From positions 1 to 64,000 of the forward strand of contig DAHVCH010000004.1 in assembly GCA_027314165.1 (NCBI GenBank): a stretch of DNA of 64,000 nt. The letters run 5' to 3'. A program made the position numbers and the translations under genes. The notes beneath the pieces are model-generated. The model made no database searches. It saw only the letters and a list, made by a program, of their open reading frames with translations, and was not told the DNA's origin. This DNA comes from Thermoplasmata archaeon (lineage in GTDB: Archaea > Thermoplasmatota > Thermoplasmata > Lutacidiplasmatales > UBA184). Position 1 is the first letter of the stretch; each line of letters begins with the position of its first letter. Positions 8,182 to 17,333 of the stretch are shown here, piece by piece.

Positions 8182-9396
8182 CTAGGGGGAGGCGGCGATC
8201 TCCGCGAGACGCTGCTCGAAGGTCTTGGAGTCGCTGAGCCAGTTCCCCAGGGTCGTCGCGGTGTGAGGAGCCACCTGCTGCTCCCCAGGGCCAACGACGA
8301 GGGGTACCAGCCGCACGTCCTCCCCCACGCCTGTCAGCGTCCAGGCCGTCTGGGAGGTGTGCGGGATGACCGAGAAACCCCGCCCCAGGAGGCGCTGGGT
8401 CTCAGGGTCGATCTGCCTTGGGTCCCAGGAGATCCACGCGCTCCCGTTGTTCGTGACCGCGTCGTCTCGGACGGTGTGGAGGATGCGCTCCACCTCGTGG
8501 ACCGGCAGGACCTGGAGCAGCGCATCCACCCCCTCAAAGGCCACAAGCGCTTGAGGATGGTTCTGGAAGCGGACCCGCAGCCCGCGCAGGGTCCCACCGA
8601 TGAGATCGCTGCGCATGCCCTGGGGGGTGGCCCGCAGGAGCTGCGTGTCCCCCACGTGCCACCAACGGCGAACGAGTCCAGGGACCCCAGGAGTGAACGC
8701 GAGACGCGCCCCTTGCTGGAAGCCGCCCTGGAGGTTACGCCACAGCTCCCCCTCGACGGGAGCGGTGAAGAGCGCCGCTTCGGGAAGTCTGACAGGCCCG
8801 AAGAGCGCCTCACGGATCCAGTCGTCGCTCGTCCACCCCGCGTGGTCCCGGATCTGCTCGAGCTCCCGGTGGGCCACGCGATGGGCCTGGGCCACGAGAC
8901 GGAGGACCTCCCGGGCGCGGTAGCGGACGAGACGGGCCGACCCCAGCTCCAGGGGGACCGTGGAATAGGAGCGCAGGGACGTATCGGCCGGTGTGATGAG
9001 GCCGTTGGAGCGGTCCGGGAGCGTCAAGAAGAGGTGGGTCTTCTCCCCCGCCCGCATGAGCGAGCTGGCGAGGGTGCAACGTGTGGGCTCGTCCATCACG
9101 GACATGGGAAGCTCGACGCTCCGGAGCTGCGGGCGCTCCCCGAAATGAACCACCTCGTAGAAGTGGAGGAGAAGGGTAGGGTCCGCGGCCGGCGGGGCGT
9201 GGTTGGCTGCGATCGCCGGTGTCGCGGACCTGGGGTGGGCGATGGGCACGGGCGGAATCCCCTCGGAGAGGAAGCTTCCGAACTTGCAGGGTTCACTGGC
9301 CGACCACGAACGAGGGCCCTCGACGAGCTCTCCGGTCGCGAGGTCCACCGTCCGGATCCCGGGGCGGGTCGAACGGCTCTGACCGATGCGCTCCAT
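8182..9396 (-). CDS. Uncharacterised protein with a possible C-terminal DUF835-like domain
   Basis: 404 residues, start ATG at 9396 preceded by GGAGGTGGTGAGGT. No enzyme motif is recognisable. Around residues 290-345 the pattern ALVAFEGVDALLQVLPVHEV, then a short spacer, then SAWISWDPRQIDPETQRLLG, resembles the archaeal DUF835 fold, in which a strand ending in a hydrophobic-rich EG motif is followed by helices and a xxVDPxxLD strand. This is a tentative reading. There are no membrane segments. The preceding minus-strand ORF ends 18 nt upstream, so the two may be co-transcribed. Confidence 0.7.
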   Translation of the reverse strand: MERIGQSRSTRPGIRTVDLATGELVEGPRSWSASEPCKFGSFLSEGIPPVPIAHPRSATPAIAANHAPPAADPTLLLHFYEVVHFGERPQLRSVELPMSVMDEPTRCTLASSLMRAGEKTHLFLTLPDRSNGLITPADTSLRSYSTVPLELGSARLVRYRAREVLRLVAQAHRVAHRELEQIRDHAGWTSDDWIREALFGPVRLPEAALFTAPVEGELWRNLQGGFQQGARLAFTPGVPGLVRRWWHVGDTQLLRATPQGMRSDLIGGTLRGLRVRFQNHPQALVAFEGVDALLQVLPVHEVERILHTVRDDAVTNNGSAWISWDPRQIDPETQRLLGRGFSVIPHTSQTAWTLTGVGEDVRLVPLVVGPGEQQVAPHTATTLGNWLSDSKTFEQRLAEIAASP

Positions 9397-9414
9397 GCGA
9401 CCTCACCACCTCCA

Positions 9415-9885
9415 TCACCGGGAGACCAGGCAGGAGCGGACGATCCCGGTCAGGACCGACCTGCTCCGCCCGGACCAAGGGTCCAGCCGGGCGAAGGGAG
9501 GGAGATCGTAGACCTTGGCCACACGACTTCCCACGCCGCCCCGTGCGATGGACCCCTCCGGAGCGAGGACCGGGAGAGGCCCAGGGCGTGGGAGGCGGGC
9601 CAGGAGCCTGTTGCGGCGGAAGTGCGCGAGGCCTCCGAAGTTCCACCGGATCGTCCCGACGGTCCCAAGACCGATTTGACACGGGTGCGAGACCCCTGTC
9701 AGCCACATCCTGTCGCCGGACCCTGCTTTGGACATTGCAGGACCGAAGCCCAGGGAGAGCCCTTTCAGTGCCCGGGCCACGAGGGCCCTTACGACGAACG
9801 TCGCAAACGCATTCATGGTCGCCACCCCGAGCGCGTACATGCCGACGCCTTTCTCGAGAGGCGGGGTCGCTTCCTGCGCGGACAC
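9415..9885 (-). CDS. Hypothetical protein
   Basis: 156 residues from a GTG at 9885; the in-frame ATG at 9840 is an alternative and gives 141 residues. The N-terminal part from that ATG (MYALGVATMNAFATFVVRAL) is hydrophobic or amphipathic; the rest is Arg/Gly/Pro-rich without motifs. Support is mainly position: the stop lies just before the strong ribosome site of the next minus-strand gene. It could be a spurious ORF. Confidence 0.4.
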   Translation of the reverse strand: MSAQEATPPLEKGVGMYALGVATMNAFATFVVRALVARALKGLSLGFGPAMSKAGSGDRMWLTGVSHPCQIGLGTVGTIRWNFGGLAHFRRNRLLARLPRPGPLPVLAPEGSIARGGVGSRVAKVYDLPPFARLDPWSGRSRSVLTGIVRSCLVSR

Positions 9886-10012
9886 AGGGGAGGCTTTCGG
9901 CCCTCCCCTTCTTGAACAAGCGGTGTCAATCAGGAACCAACTGATGCCTGCAGGTTCCGTAGCGGGCCAGCAGGGGGACCCGGTCCACCGAGGGCACCGG
10001 GGGCACCGGGGG

Positions 10013-10645
10013 CTATGCGCGCGCCCCGCCCTCGTCGACGGGAGCGGTCCCGTCGAGGCTCGTGCGAGAAAGGCGGGGGGCCGACACGGCGCGCAAGCGG
10101 CGTCGAGCGCTCCCTAGAGGAGAGCGGGAGCGTTCCTGCAGCTCGCGGACCTCGAGCCGGATCGGGGAAGTGCTCCCCAGAGCTCGAAGCCCAATCAACG
10201 GAAGCTGAGGGTTCTCGAACCTGCCCGGCCCCAGGTTCACCCGAAGCACGACGGGGACGCCCCGGTCCAGGCTGTCGACGATAAGGTCCTGGGTCGAGTT
10301 GGGGAGCACACCAAGCCCGAGGGCGGCTAGACCCTGCATCGGGTCCTTGAGCAGGCTTCGAAGGGCCACCCACTGCGCTCGGGAGTGTCGCAGAAGACCT
10401 TCGGCGTCTTCGGGGGGAATGAGGATCGGGCTCTCGCTCGGGAACTTTCGGAGTTCAGGTCCAACCGACCTTCGGTCGGTGGAGGGGAGAGGGTCACGGC
10501 ACGCGCAGACCCGGGCTTGCGCCTGGTCGAGGTCGACCCGCACCGTCAACGCAGCGGTCGAGCCGTGCCCAACCGTCGGGTTGCGGGGGCAGAGCTCAGT
10601 ATCTCTCCAGGGGCAGGTGGCTCGTGGCGCGTTTGTCGCTCCCAT
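10013..10645 (-). CDS. Hypothetical protein
   Basis: 210 residues from the ATG at 10645. The middle reads like a folded protein (SPILIPPEDAEGLLRHSRAQ, ALRSLLKDPMQGLAALGLG, DLIVDSLDRGVPVVLRVNLG) and the last 40 residues are Arg/Ser-rich. The N terminus has several Cys (CPWRDTELC, CACRD) that could bind metal. No family is recognised. An AT-rich TATA-like box lies about 55 nt upstream, supporting the minus strand. It heads the run 10645-8182 of unknown genes. Confidence 0.5.
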   Translation of the reverse strand: MGATNAPRATCPWRDTELCPRNPTVGHGSTAALTVRVDLDQAQARVCACRDPLPSTDRRSVGPELRKFPSESPILIPPEDAEGLLRHSRAQWVALRSLLKDPMQGLAALGLGVLPNSTQDLIVDSLDRGVPVVLRVNLGPGRFENPQLPLIGLRALGSTSPIRLEVRELQERSRSPLGSARRRLRAVSAPRLSRTSLDGTAPVDEGGARA

Positions 10646-10697
10646 CCTCCATCCTCATCCTTCCCCTCTCCCGCCGGACGGTTCCCGTCAGCGGTAG

Positions 10698-10708
10698 GAT
10701 AGATATTC
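10698..10708 (-). promoter_or_regulatory. TATA-like box upstream of the 10013..10645 gene
   Basis: AATATCTATCC on the minus strand stands out in GC-rich surroundings and would place the transcript start about 30 nt before the ATG at 10645. Confidence 0.35.
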
Positions 10709-10972
10709 CGCGTTTCGCGCTTGACGACTAGACCTCACCTGTAAGGGGAGAGTCGGAGGGGGGGGCCAGACCCACGGCGCGATACGTTGTGGCGGGGACC
10801 GTGGACCCACGGTGGAACGCATGGCCCGACATCTCCCCTCGAGAGGCCCCCAGCGGTCTTGGAACGTGAGGCCCCGGGAGGAGGCGGATGCTGAAGGTGC
10901 GAAACTCCCACCGGGAGAGATGGGAACGTTGAAGGTCCGCTTCCCCTGGCTCCATGGTTCGGAGAACCCGCC

Positions 10973-13261
10973 GTGACCCGCTTGAGAGCCCTTCGGGACG
11001 ACATCCTCGCGTTCCTGTCGACACACCCGGTCTCCGGGGACGCCGCGGACGGGATCTCGCGGGATGACCTCGCGAAGCGCCTGGGCTACCGACCGAGTTC
11101 GGTGTGGGCCGCGCTTCAAGAGTTGGAGGCAACGGGTGAAGTTGTCTCTGCGCGCGCCCATGTCCCCGGGGCTCCCTACCGTCGGCAGGTCTTCCGCCTC
11201 ACTGAGCAGGCCCTGCAGCACGCCGCGGCGAACGCGATCCCGTCTCCAAGGGACCTCCCCGACCTCTCAGAGCCCTTCGTAGGACGTGCGAGAGAGCTCG
11301 AGCAGCTCCATCACGTCTACAAGAACGGAGGCATCTGTGTCGTTGATGGGATTCCCGGGGTGGGGAAGACCGCCCTCGTGCGATGCTCGCTCCGATTCGT
11401 CTGGGGAAGCCGCCTCATCGTATGGATGACCTTGCGCGACCTCTCCACCCCGGGACTCTCGGCGCGGATGGCGGACGCGGTGGGGGGATTGAAGCAGCGC
11501 CGCAAGAACGACCGACCAACGGCGGCGCTGGGCCATCTCGGCACGCCGTCTCTCGGTAGCCTCGTCCAAGCGAGCCCCATTGGGGTCGTTTGGGTCCTGG
11601 ACGAACTCCAGGACGCCACTCCGGAGACCCTGCTCACCGTGCGCGAGGCCCTGGAGCCCTTCGCCTCTGGGTCGCCCCACTCCGCCATCCTCGTCACACA
11701 ACGGGAACTGCCGTGGTCCCTTACCGGGGAGATCACCCACCTCGCCCTGAAGGGGCTTTCCCGGAAGGACGCCCTGACGCTGACCGGCGCCCTCGGGCTC
11801 CCTGACGACCGGTTCGAGGAGCTGTACCGCGGGACGCTCGGGAACCCCCGTTTCCTTCGTCAGGGCGTCGGGGCACCCACGGGTGGCGAGGAGCTTTTCG
11901 CCGACACGGTGCTCGCGAGCATCTCGGCCACGCAGAGGAGGGCGCTGCTCCCGCTCACGCTCACCTGGGCAAGAGCCCCACACTCCTGGGCTCTCGCATC
12001 GGGATTGAGATCCGAGGAGATCGAGAATCTCGTCTCCCAGTCGATCCTCGACCGTACCGACTCGGTCCTCCGGGTCCCGGAGCCCCTCGCTCAACGGCTG
12101 CGCGAGACCGCCGGGTGGGAGGAGCTGCGGCGGTGCCACGCCTTCCTGGCCGACCGGACGGACGGACCGATGCGGGCCGCAGAGAAGTTCGTTCACCTGG
12201 TCGAGGCCGAGGAGACCGAGCGCGCCGCGCGGTGGCTCGAGAAGGAGCGCACGGCCATCACAGAGGAGGAAGCGACACGGGTCCTGCCCGCGACCGTACG
12301 GCTCGCCCACCTGCTCGACAGGGGAGAGGCCCGCGGGGTCGTCCTGGCGACCGCCGCAGAGCTGGTCCGTCGCCAGGGCGATTTCGTCGCGGCCGCCTCT
12401 CTTCTGGAGCGCGCCCTGGACGACCTCCCTTCACCGAGGTACCCTGCGCCGCTGTTCACCTGCCTCCTCATCCAGAGCGCCCTGCGCGCCGGCCACCGCA
12501 CGGAGGCCGAGAAGTGGGCCCGCCGTCTGACCTCGGGGCGGTCACGGCCGGAAGCAAGACCGGCGGTCGAACTCCTGGAGGGGACGCTGCTCGCGTATCG
12601 TGGAGAGTACGCAGCGGCCCTCCCCCACTTCCGGCTCTCGGTGGAGCTCTCGCGTTCGAGGAGGCAGAAAGAGATCCAACGGCTCGCACTCCACGGCATT
12701 GCCCATGCAGAAGGAGAGCTGGGACACCCCCAGGAGGTCCTGAAGTGCTACCGGGAGGGTTCGGCGATCGCCCGCGAGCTCGGGAGCCGTTACCTCGACC
12801 TTCACTTCGAACTTGACGCCTGTAAGGCCCTCCTCGCCGTGAACGAGCTCGAGGAGGCGGAGGTGCGCTACCGGAGCATCCTTCGAGAGTCGCGCGGCAT
12901 TGGCTCTAGGACCTGCGCGGCCACGGCGCTCCTAGGCATCGCCTTCTTGGACTGGAAGAGAGGGAATCTGGAGCTCTCCCTACGCCATGGTGAAGAGGCC
13001 CTGGCGCAGGCGGAGCTCGCGGCCGATCGTTCGCTGGTCGGGAGGGTCCTCGCCAACCTGGCGGAGATCCTCAGGTTGGCGGGCCAAAGGGCACGTGCCC
13101 TGAAGGTCGCCCAGCGGGCGCTGCGACTCGCCCGCGAGGGGGGCCGCGACGCCGATGTCGTCTTCGCCCGGGAGGCTTTGGAAGCGGCCCGTGCCCCGAG
13201 GAAACGACGGGTAACGAGGAGGGAGCGTCTCCCTCCTCGGCGGGCCGCGCATGTCCCGTAG
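10973..13261 (+). CDS. Winged-helix / STAND-type ATPase with C-terminal TPR repeats
   Basis: 762 residues. Residues 1-80 form a winged helix (GISRDDLAKRLGYRPSSVWAALQELEATGEV). Residues 100-300 are an AAA/NACHT-like core with FVGRARELEQL, Walker A GIPGVGKTAL (about 126-134) and Walker B VVWVLDELQDA. From about 430 to 740 there are helical tetratricopeptide-like repeats (SLLERALDDL, AALPHFRLSVELSRS, EEAEVRYRSILRES, ARALKVAQRALRLAREGG). This layout is that of signal-transduction ATPases with numerous domains, used in regulation and sometimes in antiviral defence. Start is the GTG at 10973. It faces the unknown genes on the minus strand. Function is inferred from architecture only. Confidence 0.85.
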   Translation: MTRLRALRDDILAFLSTHPVSGDAADGISRDDLAKRLGYRPSSVWAALQELEATGEVVSARAHVPGAPYRRQVFRLTEQALQHAAANAIPSPRDLPDLSEPFVGRARELEQLHHVYKNGGICVVDGIPGVGKTALVRCSLRFVWGSRLIVWMTLRDLSTPGLSARMADAVGGLKQRRKNDRPTAALGHLGTPSLGSLVQASPIGVVWVLDELQDATPETLLTVREALEPFASGSPHSAILVTQRELPWSLTGEITHLALKGLSRKDALTLTGALGLPDDRFEELYRGTLGNPRFLRQGVGAPTGGEELFADTVLASISATQRRALLPLTLTWARAPHSWALASGLRSEEIENLVSQSILDRTDSVLRVPEPLAQRLRETAGWEELRRCHAFLADRTDGPMRAAEKFVHLVEAEETERAARWLEKERTAITEEEATRVLPATVRLAHLLDRGEARGVVLATAAELVRRQGDFVAAASLLERALDDLPSPRYPAPLFTCLLIQSALRAGHRTEAEKWARRLTSGRSRPEARPAVELLEGTLLAYRGEYAAALPHFRLSVELSRSRRQKEIQRLALHGIAHAEGELGHPQEVLKCYREGSAIARELGSRYLDLHFELDACKALLAVNELEEAEVRYRSILRESRGIGSRTCAATALLGIAFLDWKRGNLELSLRHGEEALAQAELAADRSLVGRVLANLAEILRLAGQRARALKVAQRALRLAREGGRDADVVFAREALEAARAPRKRRVTRRERLPPRRAAHVP

Positions 13262-13536
13262 GAGAAGACCAGGTCAGGAGCGGCCCGTTCCGGTGTCGTC
13301 CGGTCCGGGGGTTCCTACGGCCAGCTTCCACCAGGGTTCGGGTCCATCGGAGCCACCTCCGAGAGACTCCGGGATTCTCGGAGTCAAGGACCCGCGCAGG
13401 ATTTTCCGCGGAGAATCCACCCGGATGCGTATTGCGCGTCCGACGGACCTGACGCGTGTCACCTCCTGGCGAGGGAATGGACAAGAGCGCATGCGAGGGG
13501 CACCGCGCGACAGTCCGCGCGAGCCCCTCGCCTCCC

Positions 13537-13767
13537 CTACTCTACGAGGAAGGCGCCACAGGTGTTGCAGCGTTCGGCCGAGATCGGAACCCGGCTCCAG
13601 CAGTCGGCGCACATCGCTACATCTTCCTCGAAGACGGCGCCGCACCGGGGGCAGATCGCCTCGTTGATGCGGACCGGCACCCAGCACAGGGGACAGGTGG
13701 CCACAGTTGTGTCGACGATGTTCGGCTCCCGCAGCCACAAGGGGGCGAGGCTCTCGGCTTCCAACAT
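13537..13767 (-). CDS. Small double zinc-ribbon protein
   Basis: 76 residues from the ATG at 13767; the ORF track starts 30 bases earlier at a TTG. Four cysteine knuckles (CPLC, CPRCG, CADC, CNTCG) form two zinc ribbons. This resembles the 3167..3406 protein and the zinc-ribbon tails on membrane proteins in this window. No catalytic motif is seen. About 270 bases separate it from the end of the STAND gene, which is convergent. Confidence 0.75.
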   Translation of the reverse strand: MLEAESLAPLWLREPNIVDTTVATCPLCWVPVRINEAICPRCGAVFEEDVAMCADCWSRVPISAERCNTCGAFLVE

Positions 13768-13890
13768 GGTCGGGAGTTGGGTCGCCCCTGGTATCAAGGG
13801 ATGGTTCCGGAACGGAAGCGAAGCAGCCCCCTGACGCGCGTCATGGAACTCTGAGAGGAGCGAAAGTGCGCGAAGCGATGTGCTGGAGGG

Positions 13891-14115
13891 TCACTCCTCG
13901 CACGACTCCCCATCGAACGACTCGGGGGTTTCCACCGAGGGGCGCAGGCCCAAGGGTAGGACGATCAGCGCGGCGGACCACGGGATCCTATTCTCTTCAC
14001 GGTATGCGGCAAGCCACTCTGGGGTCGCACGGGCGAGCCGTATCCTCTCGAGGCGCTGCCAGCCCTCTCCAGCATGGCGCAACCAAAGCACTCCGGAGTC
14101 GTCTCGGCTCATGCA
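13891..14115 (-). CDS. Small hypothetical protein
   Basis: 74 residues from the ATG at 14115, inside the longer listed ORF 13891..14430 whose upstream part looks non-coding. The sequence LWLRHAGEGWQRLERIRLAR and EWLAAYREENRIPWSAALI is plausible protein with a central amphipathic helix, ending in an acidic tail. No family is recognised, and it could be a remnant. Confidence 0.4.
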   Translation of the reverse strand, partial: CMSRDDSGVLWLRHAGEGWQRLERIRLARATPEWLAAYREENRIPWSAALIVLPLGLRPSVETPESFDGESCEE

Positions 14116-14273
14116 GAAAAATAGAGGGGATTCGGGCTCAAGCCGAGGGGACCCGGCCGTGAACTTCGAATCCCGCCTCCGACGTTCCGGGGAGCTTCCA
14201 GGGATATTGACCCAATGACATGTTTCCACGGAAAGTCGTGCCTTCGCCGACCCTTCGCGGGTCGAATCTCCCC

Positions 14274-15098
14274 TCAGATGGCGGGGGAGCCTAGCGTTAT
14301 CGTCAGGGTAAAGGAGACGGGGGAAGATTGGGAACCCCCCCCGACCAGGAGGACCCCGACCGACAACGCGAGCGCGCCCTCCCCTCCTGCGGTGAGGGAG
14401 AAGCTCATCGACGCCGAAGACCCCACCCATGTGATTCCCGCGGAGTCGACGTCCATCCCCCAGGACAGGCCATCGAAGGGGGAACGGGCATCGGCCGACG
14501 GGATGTTCTGCGGAGCCCGAAGCTCGCCTCCCGGAACGAATGGGGCGGCGCTAAGTTCAGAGGACGGTGGGGACGCGTAGGGCTCAACGAGCGCGTAGAG
14601 CTCTTCGCCGACCGGGAGCGACCCCTCGCCGGAGACGAGGGAGACGGTGAGCGACGCGTGCGCACTGCCCCCTTGGGGGGGCGTCGAAGCGCGCACGACG
14701 AAGAGGAGCGCGGGGAGGAAGTAGGTCGGGACGCCGGGGGCGGCCCACAGGGTGAGCTGCGCCGTGGCTCCGTTGTCCTGAACGGAGAGAGCGGAGCCCC
14801 CCAAGGAGTTCGCGGGAAGGGCGCCCGGAGGGAGCTCGAACGCACCCTCCAGCGTCGCCACCAGGGCAGAGCGGCCGACCGCGATGCCCGCCAGCAACAG
14901 TATCGCGCTGGCGACGAACGGGACAGCCCTCGACCAGCCACGTCGGCCCCGTCGCGGCGAGGGAGCGGCGGTCCCGAGACGCCGCCCCCTCGCCGGCCAT
15001 GGAGCGGGGAAGGTGCTCGCAGACCGGGTCCCCTGGTGTCCGCGGGGACCGCCCTCGCACCTGCGCTCGGGCAGCTGGTCTCCCTCGCTTGGCCCCAT
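14274..15098 (-). CDS. Predicted membrane-anchored extracytoplasmic protein
   Basis: 274 residues. A basic N terminus (RRGRRGWSR) precedes one membrane segment, AVPFVASAILLLAGIAVG, near residue 65. The remainder is Ser/Thr/Gly-rich with beta-strand character (LTLWAAPGVPTYFLPALLFVV, ASLTVSLVSGEGSL). It ends in a hydrophobic stretch, SVGVLLVGGG followed by SFTLTITLG. This looks like a surface-exposed or pilin-like protein, but no domain is recognised. The start codon is uncertain because the first 50 residues are low complexity. A GAAAAAGAA patch lies about 45-55 nt upstream. Confidence 0.6.
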   Translation of the reverse strand: MGPSEGDQLPERRCEGGPRGHQGTRSASTFPAPWPARGRRLGTAAPSPRRGRRGWSRAVPFVASAILLLAGIAVGRSALVATLEGAFELPPGALPANSLGGSALSVQDNGATAQLTLWAAPGVPTYFLPALLFVVRASTPPQGGSAHASLTVSLVSGEGSLPVGEELYALVEPYASPPSSELSAAPFVPGGELRAPQNIPSADARSPFDGLSWGMDVDSAGITWVGSSASMSFSLTAGGEGALALSVGVLLVGGGSQSSPVSFTLTITLGSPAI

Positions 15099-15238
15099 GA
15101 CATGGGAGGCTTCCTCGCGGACCCTTCTTCAACGAGGGGTTCTTTTTCGGAACGGGACCTGCGCGCAGGGCTGCATTCCGGAACCTCCGGCGCGGCCCTC
15201 GATCTCCGGCCGCCCTCACGATTCGGAGGGTGAGAACC

Positions 15239-16483
15239 GTGGACCGGAACCTTCGCGCGCTCTCGATAGGCGCTGCGGTCCGGGCACTGGGGACCTCGCT
15301 CCTCGGGCCGTTCCTCGCGCTCTACATGCACAATGTCCTTCTGATCGGATATGCCATGGTGGGGTTGCTGCTCTTCCTCTTCGGAGCGGTATCGGTGCCG
15401 TTCTCCATGGCGGGAGGGCTCCTCACCGACCGGCTGGGGCGGAGGTCGGTATTCCTCGGGACCCTCATCGGGGAGGTGGCCGCGTTCGCGGTGTTGGGAT
15501 GGTCGATCTCGGTCGGATCTCTCGCCGGGGTCGTCGGTTCCGCGTTCGCGGGGTCGATCATCACGAGCCTGGGGAACCCCGCCAACTCCGCCTACCTCGC
15601 CGACCTGGCCGAGGGCCACCTGCGCACCGAGGGTTTCATGTGGCAGCGGATCGGACACAACGCGGGGTTCGCCGCAGGGACCGCAGCGGGTGGGCTTCTG
15701 ATCTCGGCCTTGGGCTTTGCCCTCGTGGTCTACCTCGGGACGGCGGTCCTCCTCGCCTCAACAACCTACCTGGTCCTCGTCCTCGACCCATCTGCCGAGG
15801 ACTCGCGGATCCGAGATGCTCGACGGACCGGGGCCGTCGTGAGACCTGACCGAGCCACCCACCGCGGTCCGGGAGCGCGTCTGGGAGCGATGGCACGGGA
15901 CCGCACCTTCCTCGAACTGACCGTTGGGATGTCGCTCATCGCGCTCGTGACGGGCCAGTGGACCGTGGTCTTCCCCCTTTTCGTGAACTCCCTTATGCAC
16001 ATCTCGTACGGGTGGCTCGGTCTCGGACTCTCCCTTAACGGGGTGCTGGTGGTGGTCGCCCAGCCCTGGACCACTCGCATGGCCCGCGGTCGGCGCCACA
16101 CGACCTTCGCCCTCCTGGGGCTGTTGCTCTACGTCGTGGGGTTCTTTCTTCTCGCCGCCGCAGACACCTGGTCGCTCTTCCCTCTCGAGGTCTTCTTCGG
16201 GGTGGTGTTCCTCCTCACGATGGGGGAGAACGTCGAGGCGGTCCCGTACAGCACATTGCCCTCGAACTTGGCACCCCTCGCGGAGCGGGGGGCCTACAAC
16301 GGCGCGTTCAGCGCCGTTACGGGGCTTGGCTACCTTCTGGCGACGCTTTGGGGGACCGCGGGCCTGAGCCTGTTCCCGAACCCCCTTGTCCTGTGGACGA
16401 TCCTGATGCTCCCTGCGGTCCCGGGCACGCTCCTGATCACGCACGCGGCCCGGACCATGGCCCCCGCGGCCGACCGTGCGTAG
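15239..16483 (+). CDS. Major facilitator superfamily transporter
   Basis: 414 residues with 12 likely membrane helices. Motif A of the MFS is present after TM2: GGLLTDRLGRRSVFLG. TM4-5 carry ANSAYLADLAEGHLRTEGF and GHNAGFAAGTAAGGLL, as in drug-efflux-type MFS proteins. The central loop after TM6 is charged. I prefer the GTG at 15239 to the one at 15230, because GGAGGG ends directly before 15230 and is 8 nt from 15239. The substrate is unknown; multidrug or metabolite efflux is likely. Confidence 0.88.
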   Translation: MDRNLRALSIGAAVRALGTSLLGPFLALYMHNVLLIGYAMVGLLLFLFGAVSVPFSMAGGLLTDRLGRRSVFLGTLIGEVAAFAVLGWSISVGSLAGVVGSAFAGSIITSLGNPANSAYLADLAEGHLRTEGFMWQRIGHNAGFAAGTAAGGLLISALGFALVVYLGTAVLLASTTYLVLVLDPSAEDSRIRDARRTGAVVRPDRATHRGPGARLGAMARDRTFLELTVGMSLIALVTGQWTVVFPLFVNSLMHISYGWLGLGLSLNGVLVVVAQPWTTRMARGRRHTTFALLGLLLYVVGFFLLAAADTWSLFPLEVFFGVVFLLTMGENVEAVPYSTLPSNLAPLAERGAYNGAFSAVTGLGYLLATLWGTAGLSLFPNPLVLWTILMLPAVPGTLLITHAARTMAPAADRA

Positions 16484-16775
16484 CCCGAAAGAAGGGTTCG
16501 CGAGCTCGGAGAGGGGAGCAAGGGGGGGAGCGTCCCCGTCCACGGTTTGACCAGTTAGAGGTGGCCCGGCCTCTGGCACGTGTGGGGAGGTTTCCGCGCG
16601 GCCCGAGCCGGGCCCCTGGCTCGGGGGCCCGCGAGACGCCCGCGACTGCGGCCGTTTCGCCCGAATGCCCGGTCACCGGGCACCGATGAGTTTCAATATG
16701 TGTGCTCCCCTATGCTGTTTGGTTTTGAAGGAGAAACAACCAGGTCTCCTGGGATAGGCGAGAGGATTGGTCGAA
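16484..16775. other. Intergenic region
   Basis: About 290 bases between the MFS gene and the regulator. It is very GC-rich with self-complementary runs (GCCCGAGCCGGGCCCCTGG) that could form a hairpin. The last 90 bases are more AT-rich (TTTCAATATG, GGTTTTGAAGGAGAAAC) and probably hold the promoter of the Lrp gene. No gene is seen. Confidence 0.4.
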
Positions 16776-17333
16776 TTGAGCGCACACGAGCGGGGGCTGC
16801 TGATGGCCCTCCTTGCGAACGGCACGGCCACGAACACCGAGCTCGCCCGCGAGCTCAACATCTCCGCGACGGCGACCCGTAAGATCCGCCTGCGACTGGA
16901 GAAGGCGGGGATCATCCGTGGGTACCGCCCGGTACTGGACCTCTCCGCCCTGGGCCTCCAGGTCTTCGCTCTTATCGAGATCCGCCTGCTCCCGAAGGGG
17001 TGGGAGAGCGGGGGAGGCGCGGGTCTCCAGGCCCAGCTCGCTCGCCACGAGAACGTGCTGGCCCTCTACCGCATGCCCGAGGGGGAGGTCACGCATCGCG
17101 CGCTGGTCGGGTTCCGGAGCCTGGAAGAGTTCGACCGTTTTGTCCACATCCTGCAATCTCAGTATTCCGAATACATGACCATCCACCGGACCTCCACCTT
17201 TTCGGCGAAGAGCATCCTGAAGGAGGACCCACGATGGGCCCTGACCAAGATCCTGCTGGAAGGCGATGAGCCCCAGCTTCCGAAGAATCTGGAGCGTGTC
17301 CCCGCTCGCGTGCCGGCCCCCGAGGACGGATGA
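16776..17333 (+). CDS. Lrp/AsnC-family transcriptional regulator
   Basis: 185 residues from the TTG at 16776, with GAGAGGA at 9 nt spacing; an in-frame TTG at 16767 is too close to that site. The N terminus is an Lrp-type helix-turn-helix: LLMALLANGTATNTELARELNISATATRKIRLRLEKAGIIRGY. The following region (VFALIEIRLLPKG, LYRMPEGEVTHRALVGFRSLEEFDRFV) fits a RAM-like effector domain. It probably binds DNA as a dimer or oligomer. The stop overlaps the next start (ATGA), so it is coupled to a receiver-domain gene. Confidence 0.82.
   Translation: MSAHERGLLMALLANGTATNTELARELNISATATRKIRLRLEKAGIIRGYRPVLDLSALGLQVFALIEIRLLPKGWESGGGAGLQAQLARHENVLALYRMPEGEVTHRALVGFRSLEEFDRFVHILQSQYSEYMTIHRTSTFSAKSILKEDPRWALTKILLEGDEPQLPKNLERVPARVPAPEDG

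Noticed and set aside
7846-9915. 689-residue plus-strand ORF
   Set aside because: Covers the end of the lipase gene and the antisense of two minus-strand genes; low-complexity sequence, no motif.
9994-10014. Short GGGGGCACC direct repeat
   Set aside because: Only two to three imperfect copies in GC-rich intergenic DNA; likely chance.
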